Part shown: piece by piece, positions 17,377-25,581 of the stretch | Numbering within the stretch: the stretch's first letter is position 1 | Layout: each line of letters begins with the position of its first letter | The notes under the pieces: generated by a model | The model's database searches: none | What the model saw: the letters and a program-made list of their open reading frames with translations, nothing else | Told to the model about the DNA's origin: nothing | DNA from: JAVJST01 sp040219295 | Lineage (GTDB): Bacteria; Pseudomonadota; Alphaproteobacteria; Rhodospirillales; Casp-alpha2 | Reading direction: 5' to 3' | Length of the DNA: 64,000 nt | Assembly (NCBI GenBank): GCA_040219295.1 | Contig: JAVJST010000011.1 | Coordinates: 682,001 to 746,000, forward strand | Made by a program: the position numbers and the translations under genes

Positions 17377-18573
17377 TTAGAGAGTGTTAACGAGCCGCCT
17401 CAGGGCCTCTTCGAGAACCGGCCTTGCGGTCACCAGGGCGACCCGGATGAAACGGTCGCCGGGACTGGCGCCGGTGGCGTCCGGGCGCGAGGTGTGGGCA
17501 CCGGCGAGGACCTTCAGGCCGGCCTTGCCCCACAGTTTCGCGGTCGCCGCCTCGCCGTCGCCGACGTCGAGCCACAGGAAGAAGCCGCCCGGCGGCCGGT
17601 AGAAACCGAAGTGTCCGCCGACGATGGCTTCCGCCGCGTCGATGTTGGCGCGGTAGAACGCGCGGACCTGTTCGGCGTGGTCGTCGTCGGCCCACAGCGC
17701 GGCGGACGCGGCGTCGATGGGCAGCGGGATGCTGGCCGCGATATAGCGCCGGAAGCGGCCGTACCCGGCGATGATCGCCGGATCGCCGGCGAAGAAACCG
17801 GACCTCAGCCCGGCCCCGTTCGACCGCTTGGAAAGCGAATGAAAGGCGATGACGTTGTCGAAGCCGCCGTCGCTCATCGAGCGGCAGACCTCGAGCACGC
17901 CGGTCGGCGGGCCCTTGTCGTAGACGTCGGCGTAGCACTCGTCGACGACGAGCAGGAAGTCGTGCTTGCGGGCGAGCGATACGGCGCGCTCCAGGTACGC
18001 GGCATCGGCCATCACGCCCTGCGGGTTGGCCGGCGTGCAGACGACCAGCATGGCGAGCCTCCCGAGTGTCGCCGCGTCGAGCGCATCGAGATCCGGCAGG
18101 TGGCCGGTTTCCGGCGTTGCCGGCAGGTAGAGCGACTCCGCGCCCGACGCCAGCGCCCCGGTGCCGTAGACATGATAGAACGGGTTCGGCATGGCGACGA
18201 TCGGTCGGCCTCCGTTCTTCTCCCGGGGCACCGCCCACGTCGGCAGCAGATAGAGCGCTTCGCGCGTGCCGGCGCACGACAGGATATGGCGCTTGGCGTC
18301 GATGTCGCCCTCGCCGAGGCCATAGCGCCGCCGGAGCCAGCCGGCGACGGCCGCGTGCAGTTCCGGCGAACCGGTGAACGGCGGGTACTTGTTCCAGCTG
18401 CCGCGGCCCTCGGCGATGATTGCCTCGGTGAAGGCCGGGATCGGCTGCTGCGGCTCACCGATCGCCAGCGAGATGGGCTCGAGGCCGTCGGGCGGCGCGA
18501 TTCCGTCGAGCAGGTCGCGCAGCCGGTCGAACGGGAAGTCCGGGAGGACGGCGAGATCGGGATTGTGTTCCAT
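17377..18573 (-). CDS. Class I/II aminotransferase, DapC-like
   Basis: A 398-residue fold-type I PLP aminotransferase. The Schiff-base lysine lies in AFHSLSKRSNGAGLRSGF. Other family residues are SCAGTREALYLL, CTPANPQG (Asn contact) and DECYADVY (Asp contact). The best match from memory is succinyldiaminopimelate transaminase (DapC) of alphaproteobacteria, which lies near ftsK and would serve lysine and peptidoglycan synthesis; other aminotransferase substrates remain possible. ATG 18573 was chosen over 18609 because the extra residues look non-conserved. A strong terminator belonging to the upstream amtB lies in the 208-base gap before it. Confidence 0.82.
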   Translation of the reverse strand: MEHNPDLAVLPDFPFDRLRDLLDGIAPPDGLEPISLAIGEPQQPIPAFTEAIIAEGRGSWNKYPPFTGSPELHAAVAGWLRRRYGLGEGDIDAKRHILSCAGTREALYLLPTWAVPREKNGGRPIVAMPNPFYHVYGTGALASGAESLYLPATPETGHLPDLDALDAATLGRLAMLVVCTPANPQGVMADAAYLERAVSLARKHDFLLVVDECYADVYDKGPPTGVLEVCRSMSDGGFDNVIAFHSLSKRSNGAGLRSGFFAGDPAIIAGYGRFRRYIAASIPLPIDAASAALWADDDHAEQVRAFYRANIDAAEAIVGGHFGFYRPPGGFFLWLDVGDGEAATAKLWGKAGLKVLAGAHTSRPDATGASPGDRFIRVALVTARPVLEEALRRLVNTL

Positions 18574-18701
18574 GCCGTCGTTTGTCGAGCGTTTCGCGAT
18601 GTCAGACAAGAGAAAAGCGGAAGCGCCGGTCGCGCGCCGAGCCTCTCCAGGGAGTCACCGGGCTATTCCCTCGGCGCGCGATTGCAGGTCGAACCGTTCA
18701 A

Positions 18702-18747
18702 AAGGAAACGGGCCGGAGCACCCCGCTGAGCGATGCATCCGGCCCGT
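18702..18747 (-). terminator. Rho-independent terminator of amtB
   Basis: On the minus strand ACGGGCCGGA pairs perfectly with TCCGGCCCGT (arms at 18738-18747 and 18708-18717), with a 20-base loop, followed by TTCCTTTT. It starts 35 bases after the amtB stop, so it should end the amtB transcript before the DapC-like gene. Confidence 0.85.
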
Positions 18748-18781
18748 CCCTTCGACCCCCTTGGGGGAGGGTTCGGTCGGC

Positions 18782-20167
18782 TTAGACGATCTGCGAACCG
18801 CGGCCGAACTCGGGGTACGCTTCCATTCCCAGTTCTGCCTGGTCGAGACCGGCGTACTCGTCCTCTTCGGTGACCCGGACGCCCATGACGGCCTTCAGGA
18901 TCAGCCACACGACGCTGGTTGCGATGACCGTGTAGATGCCGATCGAGACGATACCGACGATCTGCACCATCAGGTCGCCGCCGCCGAAGATGCCGACGGC
19001 CAGGGTGCCCCAGATGCCGGCCACGAGGTGAACCGAGATGGCGCCGACGACATCGTCGATCTTCATCTTGTCGAGCAGCGGCACGGCGATGACCACGAGG
19101 ATGCCGCCGATGGCGCCGATGATGATCGACATGAAGTGGTTGGTCAGGTCCGGACCGGCGGTGATCGACACCAGTCCGGCCAGTGCGCCGTTGAGCGCCA
19201 TGGTCAGGTCGATCTTCTTGTAGAGGATCTGGGTCAGGATGACCGCGGCAACCACACCGCCGGCAGCGGCCAGGTTGGTGTTGGTGTAGACGATCGCCAT
19301 CCAGGTCGCCGACGCCGCGTCGCCGAGGGCGAGAACGGAGCCGCCGTTGAAGCCGAACCAGCCGAGCCACAGGATGAACGTACCCAGCGTGGCGAGCGGC
19401 AGGTTGGCGCCCGGCATGACGTGGATCTTGCCGTCGGCGGCGTACTTGCCCTTGCGCGCGCCGATGATGATCGCGCCGGTGAGCGCGGCCCAGCCGCCGA
19501 CCGAGTGAACGATCGTCGAACCGGCAAAGTCTGAGAAGCCCATCTCGGAGAGCCAGCCGCCGCCCCACGTCCAGGACCCCTGGATCGGGTAGATGATGCC
19601 GGTCAGGACCACGGTGAAGATCATGAACGGCCAGAACTTGACGCGCTCGGCAACCGTACCGGAAACGATCGACGCCGTGGCGGCGACGAACACCATCTGG
19701 AAGAACCAGTCGGACGCGACCGAGTAGCCGTTGTCGGTGACCGCGGCGACCAGTTCCTCGGTGACCTCGTCGGCGCCGAGCAGCGCGAGCTCCGCGTCCG
19801 AAGGGTTGTAGAAGAAGTCGAACGAACCGATGTAGCCCGAGACGTCGGTGTACATCAGCGCGTAGCCGACGATGTAATACATGATGCCGGCGACCGAATA
19901 GAGCGTGATGTTCTTGAGACAGATGGTCGCGGTGTTCTTGGTCCGCACCAGGCCGGATTCGAGCATGGCGAAACCGGCGGCCATCCACATGACGAGGAAC
20001 CCGCTGACCAGGAACGCGAAGGTGTTGAAGATGTAGGACACCTCGGCGGTCACGGCGGCGGAGGCGTCGGACGGCGCGAGAGCCATCAATGCTGCAAGCA
20101 CGAATGCGCCGACAGCGGTCGATTTGAGCCGGTCGATGGACCGGACGAGGCGATTAGAGTTGAGCAT
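18782..20167 (-). CDS. amtB: Ammonium transporter AmtB
   Basis: A 461-residue inner-membrane ammonium channel. An N-terminal signal peptide (about 1-36, ending PSDASA) precedes eleven predicted transmembrane helices. Typical family stretches are TSGFLVMWMAAGFAMLESG-like LVSGFLVMWMAAGFAMLESG, FVFAATAS-like VFVAATASIVSGTVAER, SFAGSTIVHSVGG-like DFAGSTIVHSVGGWAAL (the pore His) and ISVHLVAGIWGTLAVGIF (the second pore His). The start at ATG 20167 has AGGGAG 8 bases upstream. Upstream DNA holds a sigma-54-like promoter and an NtrC-type palindrome. No glnK PII gene is adjacent, although glnK-amtB pairing is the rule. Confidence 0.95.
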   Translation of the reverse strand: MLNSNRLVRSIDRLKSTAVGAFVLAALMALAPSDASAAVTAEVSYIFNTFAFLVSGFLVMWMAAGFAMLESGLVRTKNTATICLKNITLYSVAGIMYYIVGYALMYTDVSGYIGSFDFFYNPSDAELALLGADEVTEELVAAVTDNGYSVASDWFFQMVFVAATASIVSGTVAERVKFWPFMIFTVVLTGIIYPIQGSWTWGGGWLSEMGFSDFAGSTIVHSVGGWAALTGAIIIGARKGKYAADGKIHVMPGANLPLATLGTFILWLGWFGFNGGSVLALGDAASATWMAIVYTNTNLAAAGGVVAAVILTQILYKKIDLTMALNGALAGLVSITAGPDLTNHFMSIIIGAIGGILVVIAVPLLDKMKIDDVVGAISVHLVAGIWGTLAVGIFGGGDLMVQIVGIVSIGIYTVIATSVVWLILKAVMGVRVTEEDEYAGLDQAELGMEAYPEFGRGSQIV

Positions 20168-20230
20168 TTCAGTCTCCCTTCTTTGCTGGGGTTCCCGTGG
20201 CCGAAATGCCGGACCTCTGCGGTCTCCTCT

Positions 20231-20246
20231 TTCAACTCCCGTGCCA
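20231..20246 (-). promoter_or_regulatory. Sigma-54-like promoter for amtB
   Basis: On the minus strand the sequence TGGCACGGGAGTTGAA matches the -24/-12 consensus TGGCAC-N5-TTGCW except at one position of the -12 element (TTGA instead of TTGC). It lies 64 bases upstream of the amtB start. Nitrogen-controlled amtB genes commonly use sigma-54. Confidence 0.6.
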
Positions 20247-20331
20247 GATTCGACGGTTTCCATGAACGTCGAATTATCAATGAGTTAGGGGTGTTTATTC
20301 GACTCACTTGTCGTCAACGGATCGACGCTCA

Positions 20332-20348
20332 TGCACAAATTTTGTGCA
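20332..20348. promoter_or_regulatory. NtrC-type enhancer palindrome
   Basis: TGCACAAATTTTGTGCA is a perfect 17-base inverted repeat with the TGCAC-N7-GTGCA form of NtrC binding sites. It lies 86 bases upstream of the sigma-54-like element, a normal enhancer distance. A half-site (GTGCA at 20373-20377) follows 25 bases further. It could also influence the divergent UbiH-family gene. Confidence 0.65.
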
Positions 20349-20448
20349 ACGAGTGGGTCCCGCTCATGAATTGTGCAGGCGCGAAGGTCAAATCAAAGGC
20401 ATGCGCGCGCCGCTGGACAACCGCCCCCGGCCTCGCCAAGTTACCGCC

Positions 20449-21675
20449 ATGACCAAGCGCCCGTCCGTCATCGATACCGAAGTCGTCATTGTCGGCGGCG
20501 GCCTTGTCGGCGGCACGCTGGCCTGTCTGCTGGCGGGTGTCGGGGTGCCAAGCGTGCTCGTCGACCGCGCACCGGTCGAGGCCGGGCTCGACCCGGCGTT
20601 CGACGGGCGGGCGTCGTCGATCGCGGTTTCCAGCCACCGGGCGCTGCGCTCCGCCGGGCTGTGGCCGGCGCTCGAAGCGGTCGTCAATCCGATCGAGGAC
20701 ATCCGCGTTTCCGACGGCGCCTCGCCGCTGTTCCTGCATTATGATCACCGCGACGTCGGCGACGAACCGTTCGGCTACATGATCGAGAACCGCCACATCC
20801 GCCACGCCATCGCCGAACGGTTCGGCGGGATCGCCGACCTCACGGTTCTGGCTCCGGTTTCAATCGCCTCGGTCGAGCGCGACCAGACCGGCGTCGCGCT
20901 GACGCTCGCCGACGGACGCACCGTGCGGGCTCGGCTGCTGGTCGGCGCCGACGGCCGCGGCTCGGCGATCCGCGAGGGCGCCGGGCTCCGCGTCACGCGC
21001 TGGGACTACGACCAGGCCGGCATCGTCTGTTCCGTGCGCCACGAGAAACCGCACAGCAACATCGCCCACGAGCGTTTCCTGCCGTCGGGCCCGTTCGCCA
21101 TCCTGCCGCTGCAGAACAACCGGGCGAGCATCGTCTGGACGGAGAAGAAACACCTGGCGCCGACCATCATGGCGCTCGACGACCGCGATTTCGCCGGCGA
21201 GCTGCGGCGCCGCTTCGGCGATTTCCTCGGCGAGGTCGAACCGGAACCGAAACGCTGGTCCTATCCCCTGTCGCTGCAGTTCGCCGAACGGCATACCGAC
21301 CGGCGCCTGGCGCTCGCCGGCGACGCGGCGCACGCCATGCACCCGATCGCCGGCCAGGGCCTCAACATGGGCCTGCGCGACGCCGCCGCGCTGGCCGAAG
21401 CGGTGATCGACGCGCGTCGGCTCGGTCTCGACATCGGCGGCGGCACGGTGCTCGACCGTTATGCCCGCTGGCGCGGCTTCGACAACACGCTGATGCTGGG
21501 CATGACCGACATGCTGAACCGGCTGTTCTCCAACGACATCGGTCCGGTCCGCGCGGCGCGCGATATCGGCCTCGCCATGGTCAACCGCGCCGGTCCGTTG
21601 AAGAAGGTCTTCATGCGCCATGCCATGGGACTGGTCGGCGAGCTGCCCCGGGTGCTCCGCGGCGAGCCGTTGTAG
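20449..21675 (+). CDS. UbiH/UbiF/Coq6-family FAD-dependent hydroxylase
   Basis: A 408-residue flavoprotein monooxygenase that probably hydroxylates the ubiquinone ring precursor. Dinucleotide motif GGGLVGGTLA (17-26), the middle VGADGRGSAIREGAG (DG motif) and the C-terminal LALAGDAAHAMHPIAGQGLN (GD motif, near residue 290) are the three family fingerprints. Which ring carbon is hydroxylated cannot be read from the sequence. ATG 20449 aligns with the usual N-terminus. ATG 20401 is in frame and possible but adds a low-conservation leader. It is transcribed divergently from amtB. Confidence 0.88.
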   Translation: MTKRPSVIDTEVVIVGGGLVGGTLACLLAGVGVPSVLVDRAPVEAGLDPAFDGRASSIAVSSHRALRSAGLWPALEAVVNPIEDIRVSDGASPLFLHYDHRDVGDEPFGYMIENRHIRHAIAERFGGIADLTVLAPVSIASVERDQTGVALTLADGRTVRARLLVGADGRGSAIREGAGLRVTRWDYDQAGIVCSVRHEKPHSNIAHERFLPSGPFAILPLQNNRASIVWTEKKHLAPTIMALDDRDFAGELRRRFGDFLGEVEPEPKRWSYPLSLQFAERHTDRRLALAGDAAHAMHPIAGQGLNMGLRDAAALAEAVIDARRLGLDIGGGTVLDRYARWRGFDNTLMLGMTDMLNRLFSNDIGPVRAARDIGLAMVNRAGPLKKVFMRHAMGLVGELPRVLRGEPL

Positions 21676-21726
21676 GCAGTTTCGCGCACTTCGCCATCGC
21701 GGTTACCGGACGCCAGATAAAGACCA

Positions 21727-21791
21727 GTCATTCCCGCGAAGGCGGGAATCCAGGGATGCAGCGGCTGGACCCCCGCCTTCGCGGGGGTGAC
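21727..21791. repeat. Pair of palindromic repeats
   Basis: Two stem-loops of the GTCATTCCCGC family in opposite orientation: 21727-21752 (GTCATTCCCGCGAAGGCGGG...) and 21766-21791 (TGGACCCCCGCCTTCGCGGG...). They lie between convergent genes, 51 bases after the UbiH-type gene and 2 bases before the end of the next gene. Confidence 0.85.
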
Positions 21792-21793
21792 GG

Positions 21794-22225
21794 TTAGTCG
21801 GATGAATTCGCACCGAGTTTCTTGGCCACTTGGGAAATCCGTTCAAGATCGTCGGACCGGCCGAGGGCCGCGACGGCGGCTGCGACGGTATCGTACCTGC
21901 GGGTTCTTTCCGGCGATCCCGCATGCTCGGACACGTCGTTGTAGAGTTTCACGAACCAGTCGGACTGATCAGCCGGCAGGACCACGGCGCACAACGTCTC
22001 GTCGATGTCATCGGGGGCCGCCCCCGCGACGAAGCCAGACAACGCGCGGATGTCATCGATCGACACATCCATGATGGTACTGTCGGCAATGATCACGATT
22101 TCGTCGTACTCGCTGCCGCCGGCCATCTGTCGGTACGCCTCGCGAAACTCGCGTCCGGTTACGTGGCCCGTGCACACCGTCACGATCAGACGCAGATCGT
22201 GCAGTACCTCGTGATACATTGCCAT
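21794..22225 (-). CDS. Conserved hypothetical protein, SpoIIAA/STAS-like fold suspected
   Basis: A 143-residue soluble protein with no signal peptide. The pattern (beta strands MYHEVLHDLRLIVTVCTGHV, a helix EFREAYRQMAG, strand EIVIIADST, helix IDDIRALSGFV, strand CAVVLPADQ, helix VKLYNDVSEHAG) suggests an alternating alpha/beta fold like SpoIIAA/STAS-type small proteins common in proteobacteria. No catalytic motif is evident. It is isolated: palindromic repeats lie downstream, and an 88-base gap separates it from the DUF971 gene upstream. Function unknown. Confidence 0.65.
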   Translation of the reverse strand: MAMYHEVLHDLRLIVTVCTGHVTGREFREAYRQMAGGSEYDEIVIIADSTIMDVSIDDIRALSGFVAGAAPDDIDETLCAVVLPADQSDWFVKLYNDVSEHAGSPERTRRYDTVAAAVAALGRSDDLERISQVAKKLGANSSD

Positions 22226-22312
22226 GCCGGATTGCCGCCGATCATCGTGAAGGGAGCCTAGCAGTATCCATAGACTTCCCGGGACTCAAGCCGCAAAGAC
22301 CGCCGGGGACCA

Positions 22313-22699
22313 TCACGGATCCCGGCTCATGCCCTGTTCCGCGAGCGCCGCGAGGTAGTCGTCCCACATCTCCTGATAGTGCAGGCCGTAGTGGTAGAGG
22401 ATCGGCCACGAGAAGATGCCAGTGTCGTGCATGTCGTCGAACTTGAGCCGCACCGCGTAGTTGCCGACCGGCTCGACGCCGATGATGCTGACATGGCGGC
22501 GGCCGTGCACCAGCTGCTTCTGGCCGGGGCCGTGACCCTGGACTTCCGCCGACGGGCTCTCGACGCGCAGGAACTCGGCAGGCAGGGCGAACGAGCGGCC
22601 GTCGTCGAACGACACGTGCAGTGTCTTTTCCTGCTTGTTGAAGCGGATCTCGGTCGGCGTCGGGCCCTGCTCGGTCGAATGAACGTTCATGTCGCTCAT
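22313..22699 (-). CDS. DUF971 (GBBH-like N-terminal) domain protein
   Basis: A 128-residue protein consisting of a DUF971 domain, the fold found at the N-terminus of gamma-butyrobetaine hydroxylases. Typical elements are ALPAEFLRVESPSAEVQGHG, VEPVGNYAVRLKFDDMHDTG and IFSWPILYHYG. A standalone form is found in many alphaproteobacteria and relatives of it have been linked to Fe-S or Mrp function, from general knowledge; here no partner shows this. It ends a tight block with Trm112, LON and thioredoxin genes (4 bases after the Trm112 stop). ATG 22690 is an alternative start. Confidence 0.85.
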   Translation of the reverse strand: MSDMNVHSTEQGPTPTEIRFNKQEKTLHVSFDDGRSFALPAEFLRVESPSAEVQGHGPGQKQLVHGRRHVSIIGVEPVGNYAVRLKFDDMHDTGIFSWPILYHYGLHYQEMWDDYLAALAEQGMSRDP

Positions 22700-22703
22700 G
22701 CGA

Positions 22704-22934
22704 TCAGTCCTCGACCAGCTTCGGGCGCCGCGGTCCCTTTTCGCTGTCCGGATCGATCTCGCGCGCCTCGTCGGGCAGCATGATAGGCACGCCCTCGCGG
22801 ATCGGAAACGCCAGGCCGGCGCGGTCGCTGATCAACTCCTGGGCGTCCGCGTCGTAGCGTAGCGGCCCCTTGGTCAGCGGGCAGACGAGGATTTCGAGAA
22901 GCTTCGGATCGACGGTACGCGACGGTGCTGCCAT
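22704..22934 (-). CDS. Trm112 family small protein
   Basis: A 76-residue Trm112/YcaR-like protein. The family pattern [17 protein letters not shown] then [21 protein letters not shown] is complete, though only one of the usual zinc cysteines (C18) is present. Eukaryotic and archaeal Trm112 activates methyltransferases; the bacterial role is not established. It lies between the DUF971 and LON-domain genes in a conserved alphaproteobacterial block. Confidence 0.88.
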   Translation of the reverse strand: MAAPSRTVDPKLLEILVCPLTKGPLRYDADAQELISDRAGLAFPIREGVPIMLPDEAREIDPDSEKGPRRPKLVED

Positions 22935-22955
22935 GGAACTGTTCCTCGTGCCGCC

Positions 22956-23621
22956 CTAGTGCCGCACGGTGGTCGATGCGCCGTCGCCGTGCATGGCGAG
23001 GATCATCAGATCGATCAGCATGGCGCCGCGCGAGCGCGTATCGGCGCATTCCAGCAGCGCCTGCTTCTCGCCGGCTTCGAACGGGCACAGCATCGAGAGC
23101 GACGTCACCAGCGCGGTGTCGTCGGCGTCCTCTATGGTCGACCAGTCGGCGTCGATGCCGGCCTGCGAGAAGTACGCCTCGACCGCTTCCATCAGGCGCG
23201 GCCGGTCGTCGAGCGCGTCGTGATCGTCGTCGAGGTCGACTTCGAACCCGCCGTAGTCGAGCCGGGCGCGGCGATAGCCGCGGTGCACCGGCAGTTCCTC
23301 GGCGACCCGGAACCGGGTCAGGCCGAGCAGGGTGATGATGAAACGGCCGTCGCCGGTCTCGGCGAACGAGACGATTCGCCCGAGGCAGCCGATGTCGTAG
23401 ATCGGCGGCTGGCCGGCGGGCGATTCGACGCCGTCCGCGCGCGGCTGCAGGATACCGATCGTGCGCCCCTGGCCGAGCGCGTCCTCGACCATGTTGAGAT
23501 AGCGCGGCTCGAAGATGTTCAGCGGCAGCTTGGCGTCGGGCAGCAAGAGCACGCCGCTGAGCGGGAAGACCGGGGCGGTCTCCGGCAGGCCGAACGGTCC
23601 GGGGCCACCGTCGTCGCTCAC
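22956..23621 (-). CDS. LON substrate-binding domain protein
   Basis: A 221-residue protein that is essentially one LON N-terminal (PUA-like) domain without protease or ATPase parts. The signature VFPLSGVLLLPDAKLPLNIF, EPRYLNMVEDAL and GCLGRIVSFAETGDGR is clear. These standalone proteins are frequent in alphaproteobacteria next to a thioredoxin/CnoX gene, as here, and may take part in protein quality control; that role is inferred. The start ATG overlaps the stop of the upstream thioredoxin-domain gene by 4 bases, indicating translational coupling. Confidence 0.9.
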   Translation of the reverse strand: MSDDGGPGPFGLPETAPVFPLSGVLLLPDAKLPLNIFEPRYLNMVEDALGQGRTIGILQPRADGVESPAGQPPIYDIGCLGRIVSFAETGDGRFIITLLGLTRFRVAEELPVHRGYRRARLDYGGFEVDLDDDHDALDDRPRLMEAVEAYFSQAGIDADWSTIEDADDTALVTSLSMLCPFEAGEKQALLECADTRSRGAMLIDLMILAMHGDGASTTVRH

Positions 23622-24622
23622 GAGAACAGCACCGTCGACAGCTTGCGGCGGCCTTCGACCGCGTCTTCGTTGGTGAACCCGAGGGCCTCGAAAATCTTCA
23701 GCAGCTGCTGGCGCGCGGCCTCGTCATTCCAGGCCTTGTCGCGCCTGACGATCTCGATCAGTTCATCGATGGCGTCGCCGTTGCGGCCGCCGCCGTAGAG
23801 CGCCATGGCCATGTCGAAACGCGCCTGGTGGTCGTCGGGATCGAGTTCGAGACGCCGGACGAACTCGGTGACGTCGACCGGATTGGCCGACTGTTCGGCG
23901 AGATCGAGCGCGGTCATCGCCGCCTTGACCTCGGCGCTGGCCTTGAGTTCCTCGGTCAGGCCGTCGGCGATTTCACGCGCACCGTCGAGATCGCCCATGG
24001 CGGTCGACACGCGAATCAGTCCGGCGATCGCGCCGGCGTTCGAGCCGTCCTGCTGCAGGACCTCGCCGAACTTCTGCGCCGCCTGTTCGGTTTCGCCGGC
24101 GTCGAGCGCGGCCTGGGCCTCTTCGAGCATGGCCTCGAGCGGCGGCTTGGCGCCGCCGGTGAGTTTCGAGATGAAGCTCTTGAGCTGGCTCTCCGGCAGC
24201 GCGCCCTGGAAGGCGTCGACCGGCTGGCCGTTGGAAAACGCGTACACCGTCGGGATCGACTGAATGCGAAGCTGCTGGGCGATCTCCGGGTTCTCGTCGA
24301 CGTTGATCTTGACCATGCGGACGGCGCCCGCGGCCTGCCCGACGAGCTTCTCGAGCATCGGCCCCAGGGTCTTGCAGGGGCCGCACCACGGTGCCCAGAA
24401 ATCGACGATCACCGGCGTCTGCATCGACGTCTCGATGACGTCGGCCATGAAGGTCTCGACCGAGCCGTCCTTGACATAGGCGCCGCGCTGCGGCGACGCG
24501 CCGCCAGCCGGCGGCATGATCTCGCCCTGCAGGGGCTGCCGTTGCTGATTGGGATTGCGGTCGCCGCCGTTGCCACGGTCGTCTTTCGGGCCCCCGCCGC
24601 CGCCGTCCATGATAATTGCCAT
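23618..24622 (-). CDS. Thioredoxin-domain co-chaperone, CnoX/YbbN-type
   Basis: A 334-residue protein: a disordered Gly/Asn/Gln-rich N-terminus (1-45), a thioredoxin domain with VIVDFWAPWCGPCK (C80, C83) and IQSIPTVYAFSNG (cis-Pro), then a tetratricopeptide-like C-terminal half (about 170-330) as in E. coli CnoX/YbbN. E. coli CnoX has a single-Cys active site, whereas this one keeps the full CGPC and should be redox-active. CnoX hands clients to GroEL and DnaK. ATG 24622 was chosen over 24673 because the extra residues are not family-like. Overlaps the LON-domain gene. Confidence 0.88.
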   Translation of the reverse strand: MAIIMDGGGGGPKDDRGNGGDRNPNQQRQPLQGEIMPPAGGASPQRGAYVKDGSVETFMADVIETSMQTPVIVDFWAPWCGPCKTLGPMLEKLVGQAAGAVRMVKINVDENPEIAQQLRIQSIPTVYAFSNGQPVDAFQGALPESQLKSFISKLTGGAKPPLEAMLEEAQAALDAGETEQAAQKFGEVLQQDGSNAGAIAGLIRVSTAMGDLDGAREIADGLTEELKASAEVKAAMTALDLAEQSANPVDVTEFVRRLELDPDDHQARFDMAMALYGGGRNGDAIDELIEIVRRDKAWNDEAARQQLLKIFEALGFTNEDAVEGRRKLSTVLFS

Positions 24623-24706
24623 GGTCCGTAGTCCTGTTTTCTGCCTCGAATGCTGCCCTATAGATGGCCGCAATGGCCCGTCAGCGCAAGAGCCGGTCCG
24701 CCCGCG

Positions 24707-25210
24707 TCAGGCGAGGTCGCGAATCTGCGGATCGTGGCCGCAGGCGCGCACGAAGGCGATGACGTCCGATGTCGCGATCCGCGTCGTTGCCGTGTTGACC
24801 AGCGGATGGCAGTTGAGCACCGCATGTTCCATGATCGCCGCGTCGATGACGACGTTGACCCGCCGATCCGTGTCGTTGATCAGCGCCAGCACGGTCACCG
24901 AGCCGGGCTCGACGCCGAGAACCTCCATCAGCAGGTCGGGCTTGCCGAACGACAGGTGGTGCGCGCCGATCTTGTGGCGCAGCTCCTTCATGTCGATGGC
25001 GCGGTCCTCGTCGGCGACGACGAGATAGAGCGCCCCTTTCTTGTCCTTGAGGAACAGGTTCTTGCAATGCGCGCCGTCGAGCTCGCCCCATGGGCTCCCC
25101 CTGTGCGCCTTGGCCTCCTCGACCGTGTAGACCGCCGGATGCTCCGTCGTTTCGGTCGCGATCCCGAGCCCGTCGAGGAAGGCGAACAGGTCGTCTCGTG
25201 TCTTGGGCAT
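24707..25210 (-). CDS. Prolyl-tRNA editing protein (PrdX/ProXp-ala-type deacylase)
   Basis: A 167-residue YbaK-superfamily domain that hydrolyses misacylated Ala-tRNA(Pro). Recognisable parts are HPAVYTVEEAKAHRG, the catalytic Lys region in CKNLFLKDKKGALYLVVA, LSFGKPDLLMEVLGVEPGSV and NDTDRRVNVVIDAAIM. Alphaproteobacterial prolyl-tRNA synthetases usually lack the editing insertion, so a free-standing deacylase fits. It is monocistronic, 84 bases upstream of the thioredoxin-type gene on the same strand. Confidence 0.88.
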   Translation of the reverse strand: MPKTRDDLFAFLDGLGIATETTEHPAVYTVEEAKAHRGSPWGELDGAHCKNLFLKDKKGALYLVVADEDRAIDMKELRHKIGAHHLSFGKPDLLMEVLGVEPGSVTVLALINDTDRRVNVVIDAAIMEHAVLNCHPLVNTATTRIATSDVIAFVRACGHDPQIRDLA

Positions 25211-25318
25211 GGCGGTCTCCTCTGCGGCCTTGCGGGCGGGACATTAGACGGGCGGGGCCGGTGCGGCAAGGTGCGGCGCCGGGCACCCGAAGCCGGTCGA
25301 ACACACGCGAAATCGGCC

Positions 25319-25346
25319 TTGCAATGCCGCGCTCGATGACTATTAT
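25319..25346 (+). promoter_or_regulatory. Sigma-70 promoter of tRNA-Gly
   Basis: TTGCAA (25319-25324) and TATTAT (25341-25346) are separated by 16 bases. A start about 7 bases later would give a leader of about 34 bases before the tRNA. This is the clearest vegetative promoter in the window. Confidence 0.65.
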
Positions 25347-25386
25347 CGCGGCGCTCTCGGCAATGAAGATATCTGCCGAACCCGGT

Positions 25387-25461
25387 GCGGGCGTAGCTCA
25401 GGGGTAGAGCGCAACCTTGCCAAGGTTGATGTCGTGAGTTCGAATCTCATCGCCCGCTCCA
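25387..25461 (+). tRNA. tRNA-Gly (anticodon GCC), CCA encoded
   Basis: The cloverleaf folds completely: acceptor GCGGGCG/CGCCCGC, D-stem GCTC/GAGC, anticodon stem CAACC/GGTTG with loop TTGCCAA (anticodon GCC), and T-arm GTGAG-TTCGAAT-CTCAT. Discriminator T is followed by encoded CCA at 25459-25461. It decodes GGC/GGU. Immediately downstream begins a group of accessory-looking genes (sulfotransferase, unknown, methyltransferase), so the 3' end could serve as an integration site, but no integrase or direct repeat was seen. Confidence 0.97.
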
Positions 25462-25581
25462 TTTCTCTCCCCCTCGTGCGTTAGTGGCGGCCCGGCGACA
25501 TGGTTTGTCCCGGCCCGGCTTGGCGCGTGCGCGGCCGCCCGCTAGATTGGTCGCGGCCGGCGCGGCGAGGGGAAGCGGGCA

